The notes beneath the pieces were generated by a model that saw only the letters and a list, made by a program, of their open reading frames with translations, was not told the DNA's origin and did not search any database. A program made the translations under genes and the position numbers. From DASSKP01 sp035695045 (GTDB lineage: Bacteria > Actinomycetota > Actinomycetes > JAFAQI01): a stretch of DNA of 55,650 bases. The stretch is from positions 1-55,650 of the forward strand of contig DASSEX010000058.1 in NCBI GenBank assembly GCA_035695045.1, read 5' to 3'. Positions 51,158-55,650 of this stretch are shown here, piece by piece. Each line of letters opens with the position of its first letter. Position 1 is the stretch's first letter.

Positions 51158-52348
51158 TCAGGACTCAGCGACCAACGTGTTGATCCGCCAGGTGCGGCCA
51201 CCGTTGGTCGTCGTGTAGATCTGGTCGCCGTCGAGCGCTCGCGCGGTATTCGCACCCTCGAAGCCCACCAGCGTGCGCAGACCCGGTGGCATCTCCTGAG
51301 TGGTCCGCCAGTACCGGCCGCCGTCGAACGTCACCTGCAGGACACCGACGTGTGGACTGTTCAGCAGCGCGACCAGGTGGGTGGCCGATGCTGCCGCGAC
51401 GGTCGTGGGTACCGGGTACGAAGGGTCGCCGTGCACGACCCGCGGCGCCGGGCGATAGCTCCGTCCGAGATCGGCAGAGATGCGCAGCCAGCTGTCGTCC
51501 GCACGACTGGTCGCCGCGTTGCCCGCGCACAGTTGCACCAGCACGCCACCGGGCGCCAGTGCGACCCATGCCGTGTGCCCGGTGTCGCGGGAGCAGATGT
51601 CGTCGTACCGACTGCCGCGGCCGACGAGGTGGCGGCCGCCATCGGTCGAGGTCTGCACGTCGGACCATGGCTCGGTGCCCGCCGGGTTGCCGTAGTCGAC
51701 GACGGCAAGGGCCGACGGGCCCTGGCGGTAGAGGGTCGGCGGGCAGTTGCGCTCCGCCGGAAGGGTGCGCACCAAGGCCCAGGTCGACGACCCCGGCGTC
51801 GACGACTCGAGCCGCGACGGCTGCGCGTTGCACCCGTCCGACAACGCGTGGACGCGCAGCACCGTGCCCGACGCGGCCTCGAGCGACCACGTCCAGCCTC
51901 GCTCGTGCCTCCAGGTTCGGCCGCCGTCTGTCGTCATGAGCAGCGCGGGTCCGAACAGGTAGCCGACCTCAGCCGTCGCGAACCGCACGCTCCCCACGCA
52001 GCGCGCCTCGACCCGGCAGAAGCCGCTGTCGTCGTACGGCGCCACCGGCAGCCTCGACAACGTCGTCCAGTGCCGCGCGCCGTCCGTCGTACCGAGCAGC
52101 ACGACGCACGGCGCACCCGCGCACCTCGCGCTACCTAGAACAAAGCCGCGCGCATCGGACACGAACGACGCGTCGAGCGCGACGAAATCGGCGAGATGCA
52201 GATCGGTGACCGCAGCGCGCGCTGTTCCGCCGGACGACGTGACCGGCCCCACCTGTCCGGTGCAGGACGACAGCACCGCAGCAGTGCAGGCAGCAGCTAC
52301 GGCCCGGCCCCACCCCATCCGTAGTTGTTTCGGGATGTCCGACCCCAT
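51158..52348 (-). CDS. BNR-repeat beta-propeller lipoprotein
   Basis: 396 residues. A lipoprotein signal (RAVAAACTAAVLSSC) is followed by at least five Asp-box-like turns: TTDGARHWT, TTDGGRTWR, STDGGRHLV, TFDGGRYWR and TTNGGRTWR, as in YCF48/sialidase-type propellers. Anchored outside the membrane; ligand unknown. Start is ATG 52348 or ATG 52318; the latter gives a signal of ordinary length. It is divergent from the reductase gene at 52428. Confidence 0.8.
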   Translation of the reverse strand: MGSDIPKQLRMGWGRAVAAACTAAVLSSCTGQVGPVTSSGGTARAAVTDLHLADFVALDASFVSDARGFVLGSARCAGAPCVVLLGTTDGARHWTTLSRLPVAPYDDSGFCRVEARCVGSVRFATAEVGYLFGPALLMTTDGGRTWRHERGWTWSLEAASGTVLRVHALSDGCNAQPSRLESSTPGSSTWALVRTLPAERNCPPTLYRQGPSALAVVDYGNPAGTEPWSDVQTSTDGGRHLVGRGSRYDDICSRDTGHTAWVALAPGGVLVQLCAGNAATSRADDSWLRISADLGRSYRPAPRVVHGDPSYPVPTTVAAASATHLVALLNSPHVGVLQVTFDGGRYWRTTQEMPPGLRTLVGFEGANTARALDGDQIYTTTNGGRTWRINTLVAES

Positions 52349-52427
52349 CCCTGCGCGGCGACGGACGATCGTTACGCCGGCGGCGAAACGGAATGGCTCG
52401 AAGGCAGCGGCGTGGTGTGCTGCCGGC

Positions 52428-53435
52428 GTGGACGTGCTCGTTCTCGGCGGGACTGCGTGGCTCGGCCGTGAGGTGGCAGCGGCGGCCCTGGCGCGCGGGC
52501 ACGCCGTCACGTGCCTCGCTCGCGGCGAGTCGGGTCCGGTGGCGGCGGGCGCGCGGCTGGTCGCCGCGGACCGGGACGCGCCCGACGCGTACGACGAGGT
52601 CAGCGGCCGGTCGTGGGACGCGGTCGTCGACGTGACGTGGCAGCCGGGATTCGTCCGCGGCGCGCTCCGGGCGCTCGCGGCGCGCGCCGGACACTGGACG
52701 TACGTCTCGTCGGGAAACGTGTACGCGTCGGCCGCCGAGATCGGCGCGGACGAGACGGCGGCACTGCTCACCCCGACTCGCCTGGACCGGGTCGGGATGG
52801 ACGACTACGGACCGGCGAAGGTCGCGTGCGAGCAGGCCTGCGAGCAGGTCGTCGGCGACCGGCTGTTGGTCGCGCGGTCGGGGCTCATCGGCGGGCCCGG
52901 CGACCGGTCCGGCCGAAGCGGGTACTGGGCTGCACGCGCGGCCCGCGCACCGCAGGACCCGATGCTCGTGCCGGACACGCCGCACCTGCCGACCCAGGTC
53001 GTCGACGCGCGCGACCTCGCGGCGTGGCTGGTCGACTCCGCCGAGCGGGGGGTCGACGGCGCGTACGACGCGGTCGGGCCCGTCGTGCCGTGGAAGGAGT
53101 GGATCGCGCTTGCCCGAGAGGCGGGCGGTCACAGTGGCGAGGTCGTCGCGGTCCCGGCGGAGTGGCTCGTCGCCCGCGAAGTGGCGCAGTATTCCGGCGA
53201 CGAGTCACTGGCGATGTGGCTAGTCGAGCCCGGCTACGAGGGCTGGTCGGCCAGGTCGGGCGCGGCCGCTGCGGCGGCCGGGCTGCGGCACCGACCACGC
53301 CGCGAGCTCGTCACGGACGTGCTGGCGTGGGAACGCGAGCAAGGGCTGGACCGCGACCGGCGAGCCGGACTCTCCGCCGCGCGGGAACGGGAGTTGCTGG
53401 CCACGTGGCACGCCGACCAGACTGGTCATCGGTAG
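52428..53435 (+). CDS. NAD-dependent epimerase/dehydratase-family reductase
   Basis: 335 residues. VDVLVLGGTAWLGREVAAAA is the Rossmann loop, with the typical GGTxxLGxxxA variant. DAVVDVTWQPGFVRGALRAL and HWTYVSSGNVYAS follow. The usual YxxxK is replaced by YGPAKVACEQA, with Tyr and Lys kept at the right spacing. The family includes reductases related to isoflavone reductase and mRNA-binding-type SDRs. GTG at 52428 puts the Rossmann strand at the N-terminus. The alcohol dehydrogenase starts 15 bases after its stop. Confidence 0.82.
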   Translation: MDVLVLGGTAWLGREVAAAALARGHAVTCLARGESGPVAAGARLVAADRDAPDAYDEVSGRSWDAVVDVTWQPGFVRGALRALAARAGHWTYVSSGNVYASAAEIGADETAALLTPTRLDRVGMDDYGPAKVACEQACEQVVGDRLLVARSGLIGGPGDRSGRSGYWAARAARAPQDPMLVPDTPHLPTQVVDARDLAAWLVDSAERGVDGAYDAVGPVVPWKEWIALAREAGGHSGEVVAVPAEWLVAREVAQYSGDESLAMWLVEPGYEGWSARSGAAAAAAGLRHRPRRELVTDVLAWEREQGLDRDRRAGLSAARERELLATWHADQTGHR

Positions 53436-53450
53436 GGGCAGGAGCTGCCG

Positions 53451-54461
53451 ATGAACGCATGGTGGGTGGACGCACCCGGACCGATGCGCACCCATCCGCT
53501 CCGACAGGGTGAACGCGAGGACCCCGAACCGGGCCGAGGACAGATCCGCGTCCGGGTGCTGACCTGCGGCGTCTGCCGCACCGACCTGCACCTGGCCGAG
53601 GGCGACCTCTCGCCACGCGGCCCGCTCGTCATCCCCGGGCACGAGGTCGTCGGCCAGGTCGACGCCGTCGGCGACGGCGTCATCGGGTTCCGGGTGGGCG
53701 ACCTCGCGGGGATCGCCTGGCTCCGTCACACCTGTGGTCGATGCGCCTTCTGCCGCCGCGGTGACGAGAACCTCTGTGAGCATCCGAAGTTCACCGGGTG
53801 GGACGACGACGGCGGGTACGCGGAGTACGCCGTCATCGACGAGCAGTTCGCCTACCACCTGGCGTCCGACAGCGACCCGTTGACGACCGCGCCGATGCTC
53901 TGCGCCGGGATCATCGGTTACCGCGCCTACCGGCTCAGCCAGCCGCGGCCCAGCAGCGCGATCGGCCTCTACGGGTTCGGCGCATCCGCGCACCTGACCG
54001 CGCAGCTGGCGCTGCACCAGGGTCATCGCGTGCATGTGCTGACGAGGTCCCCGGACGCCCAGCGACTCGCGCTGGAGCTCGGTGTCGACTCTGCTGCCGG
54101 CGCCGCCGACCCGCCGCCGGAACCGCTGGACGCCGCGATCCTGTTCGCGCCCGCCGGCGAGCTCGTGCCCGCCGCGCTGTCCGCGCTCGCACCCGGCGGG
54201 ACACTCGCGATCGCCGGCATACACCTCAGCGACATTCCGGCGCTGAACTACCAGGACCACCTGTTCCGCGAACGGGTCGTCCGCAGTGTCACGGCGAACA
54301 CCCGGCGGGACGGCGAGGAGTTCCTCGCCCTCGCCGCCGCCTTGCAGCTGCGGCCGACCGTGACGACGTATCCGTTCGCGCAGGCCGAACAGGCGCTCAG
54401 CGACCTGGCGGACGACCGCGTCAACGGTGTCGCCGTACTGCGCGTCGCAGCCGACGCCTAG
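53451..54461 (+). CDS. Zinc-binding alcohol dehydrogenase (AdhA-like)
   Basis: 336 residues. Catalytic Cys is in LTCGVCRTDLHL and His-Glu in IPGHEVVGQVD; the structural zinc set is CGRCAFCRRGDENLC. The nucleotide loop is YGFGASAHLTAQ, the GxGxxAH variant characteristic of this subfamily (Mycobacterium AdhA-type), not GxGGxG. Oxidises or reduces small alcohols or aldehydes with NAD(P). ATG 53451 with GGGGCAGGAG upstream. It converges on the monooxygenase gene four bases away. Confidence 0.9.
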   Translation: MNAWWVDAPGPMRTHPLRQGEREDPEPGRGQIRVRVLTCGVCRTDLHLAEGDLSPRGPLVIPGHEVVGQVDAVGDGVIGFRVGDLAGIAWLRHTCGRCAFCRRGDENLCEHPKFTGWDDDGGYAEYAVIDEQFAYHLASDSDPLTTAPMLCAGIIGYRAYRLSQPRPSSAIGLYGFGASAHLTAQLALHQGHRVHVLTRSPDAQRLALELGVDSAAGAADPPPEPLDAAILFAPAGELVPAALSALAPGGTLAIAGIHLSDIPALNYQDHLFRERVVRSVTANTRRDGEEFLALAAALQLRPTVTTYPFAQAEQALSDLADDRVNGVAVLRVAADA

Positions 54462-54465
54462 AAGG

Positions 54466-55599
54466 TCAGCCGCCCGCGGCCAACCGCCGGTAGCGCGTCG
54501 TCGACACCTCGGGGTCGGTGTCGATCTTCGGGATGACGTGCTTGCCCAGGAGCTCGATCGTCTTGATGGTCTCCTCGATCGGCGCCGGCCCGATGCCGAA
54601 GACCAGCTGGTCGATGCCGGTCTCCTCCCACTTCTTGCACTGCGCGAGCGCGTCGTCCGGGTCGCCCATCACGATGCCGCCGAACTGCGAGGCGAGCTTC
54701 GCCATCTCCATGTCCGGCTCGGGCAGCGTCTCCGGCCAGGCCGGCACCCAGTCAGGGCGCGGGAACGTGTCGTGGTAGCGGTAGACGTTGCTCACGAGGT
54801 AGTTGGGTCGCGCGTTGACGTAGGACTCGAACGCCTTCTCACGGTCCTCGGCGACGTACGCCGCAATGCACGACATGATGTTGTCGTTGACGAACGCGCC
54901 GACCGGCTCGGCGTTGGCGATGCCGTCCTTGTAGGACTTGCGGAGCTTCTCGACCTTGTCCCAGCGGTCGAGGGAGAAGCCGAGCACGCCGAGGCCCATC
55001 CGGCCGGCCATCTCGTACGAGGGCGGGTTGCCGGCGGCGTACCACATCGCGGGGTGCGCCGGCCCATACGGACGCGGCAGGATCTTCCGCGGCGGCAGCG
55101 ACCAGTACTTGCCCTGGTAGCCCTCGTAGGTCTCCTGGGTGAACATCTTCGGGAACTCCCGGATGACGTCTTCCCAGATCTCCTTCGTCGTGTTGGTGTC
55201 TGTGACACCGAGGTGCTGCAGGAAACCGAGGATCTCGTGCGATCCGGCGCCGCGACCGGTGCCGAACTCGACGCGTCCCTTCGACACCTGGTCGAGGTAG
55301 GTGACGCGCTCGGCGAGCTTCGCCGGGTGGTTGACCGCGGGCAGCGGGTTGAAGATGCCGCCGCCGATGTGGATGCGTTCGGTGCGCGCCGCGAGGTAGC
55401 CGGCGACGACGTCGTTCGCCGACAGGTGGGAGTACTCGTCGAGGAAGTGGTGCTCGGTGATCCAGACGAACTTGAAGCCCGCCTTGTCGGCGGCGATGAC
55501 CGCCTCGAGGTCCTCGAAGATGGCGTGGTGCTCCGCCTCCGGGTCGTGCTCGCGCCGGTGGTTGGGCACGTAGTTCTGGATGAAGAGTCCGAACTCCAT
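54466..55599 (-). CDS. Luciferase-like LLM-class flavin-dependent monooxygenase
   Basis: A 377-residue alpha-subunit-type luciferase-family protein. FGLFIQNYVPNHRREHDPEA, VWITEHHFLDEYSHLSANDV, RVEFGTGRGAGSHEILGF and PAMWYAAGNPPSYEMAGRMG are family landmarks. Unlike the two F420-type proteins in the window it has the EHH and GTGRG pattern of FMN-dependent monooxygenases. ATG 55599 with GAGGGG upstream. A 21-bp palindrome 26 bases upstream suggests repressor control. Confidence 0.9.
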   Translation of the reverse strand: MEFGLFIQNYVPNHRREHDPEAEHHAIFEDLEAVIAADKAGFKFVWITEHHFLDEYSHLSANDVVAGYLAARTERIHIGGGIFNPLPAVNHPAKLAERVTYLDQVSKGRVEFGTGRGAGSHEILGFLQHLGVTDTNTTKEIWEDVIREFPKMFTQETYEGYQGKYWSLPPRKILPRPYGPAHPAMWYAAGNPPSYEMAGRMGLGVLGFSLDRWDKVEKLRKSYKDGIANAEPVGAFVNDNIMSCIAAYVAEDREKAFESYVNARPNYLVSNVYRYHDTFPRPDWVPAWPETLPEPDMEMAKLASQFGGIVMGDPDDALAQCKKWEETGIDQLVFGIGPAPIEETIKTIELLGKHVIPKIDTDPEVSTTRYRRLAAGG

Positions 55600-55625
55600 C
55601 GTCTGTTTCCCCTCGAGACGGAACT

Positions 55626-55646
55626 TACGTTAGGGACCGTAACGTA
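55626..55646. promoter_or_regulatory. Palindromic operator upstream of the luciferase-like gene
   Basis: TACGTTA at 55626-55632 is repeated inverted as TAACGTA at 55640-55646 with a 7-base centre, 26 bases upstream of the start codon. It is unlike the TCTGAC-type site and resembles operators of TetR-family repressors. The regulator gene may lie just beyond the window. Confidence 0.6.
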
Positions 55647-55650
55647 TTAC

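Noticed and set aside
1..55650. CRISPR arrays, tRNA/rRNA genes and complete insertion sequences
   Set aside because: No regularly spaced repeats, no cloverleaf-like segments with CCA-type ends, and no transposase gene were recognised by eye; a covariance-model scan would be decisive for RNAs.

Overview
The window is GC-rich, densely packed chromosomal DNA with GTG and TTG starts, ATGA/GTGA stop-start overlaps and many predicted F420-dependent proteins (luciferase-like oxidoreductases, Ddn-like and PPOX-like proteins). Together with a DUF222/HNH gene this points to an actinobacterium, plausibly near the mycobacterial/frankial/sporichthyal lineages. No rRNA, tRNA, CRISPR array or complete insertion sequence was seen. 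Species and lineage cannot be fixed from this sequence alone.

Layout. 1-1.7 kb: end of an incoming gene, repeats, and a DUF222/HNH gene of the REP13E12 type. 1.8-6.3 kb: HAD hydrolase, NAD-dependent reductase, Ddn-like protein, nitronate monooxygenase plus PPOX protein, TetR regulator. 6.4-14.6 kb: a branched-chain-amino-acid-type ABC importer (lipoprotein, fused LivH-LivM permease, LivG, LivF) running on into an unknown exported protein, a small membrane protein, a cyclase-family hydrolase and a Ddn-like protein. 14.7-24.8 kb: YbjQ, thiolase plus DUF35 protein, F420 oxidoreductase, small exported proteins, Nudix, BNR-propeller protein, cytochrome P450, GNAT, TPR protein and an IlvY-like LysR regulator. 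24.9-42.7 kb: lipid/steroid-type catabolic genes (three acyl-CoA synthetases, three NTF2-like proteins, SDRs, second nitronate monooxygenase, acetoacetate-decarboxylase-like protein, F420 oxidoreductase, aldehyde dehydrogenase, enoyl-CoA hydratase, gamma-carbonic-anhydrase-like protein), interrupted by a FetAB-type transporter. 42.8-46.9 kb: one 1374-residue secreted repeat protein. 46.9-55.6 kb: thioesterase, SDR, M55 D-aminopeptidase, FAD oxidoreductase, a maltokinase-cap-like protein, a BNR lipoprotein, a reductase, a zinc alcohol dehydrogenase and a luciferase-like monooxygenase.

The most informative signal lies outside the genes. A 17-bp palindrome (consensus TCTGACRMCCCGTCAGA) occurs six times, each time at the promoter of a catabolic gene: nitronate monooxygenase; DUF35-thiolase and the divergent F420 oxidoreductase; P450; acyl-CoA synthetase and the divergent F420 oxidoreductase; aldehyde dehydrogenase and the divergent lipoprotein; and the FadD19-like synthetase operon. 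In two cases the palindrome covers the start codon itself, suggesting leaderless transcripts. I infer one repressor, encoded outside this window, controlling a scattered pathway that hydroxylates, CoA-activates and shortens a hydrophobic (perhaps steroid- or isoprenoid-like) substrate. A second unusual item is a roughly 50-bp compound palindrome lying in frame inside an acyl-CoA synthetase gene.
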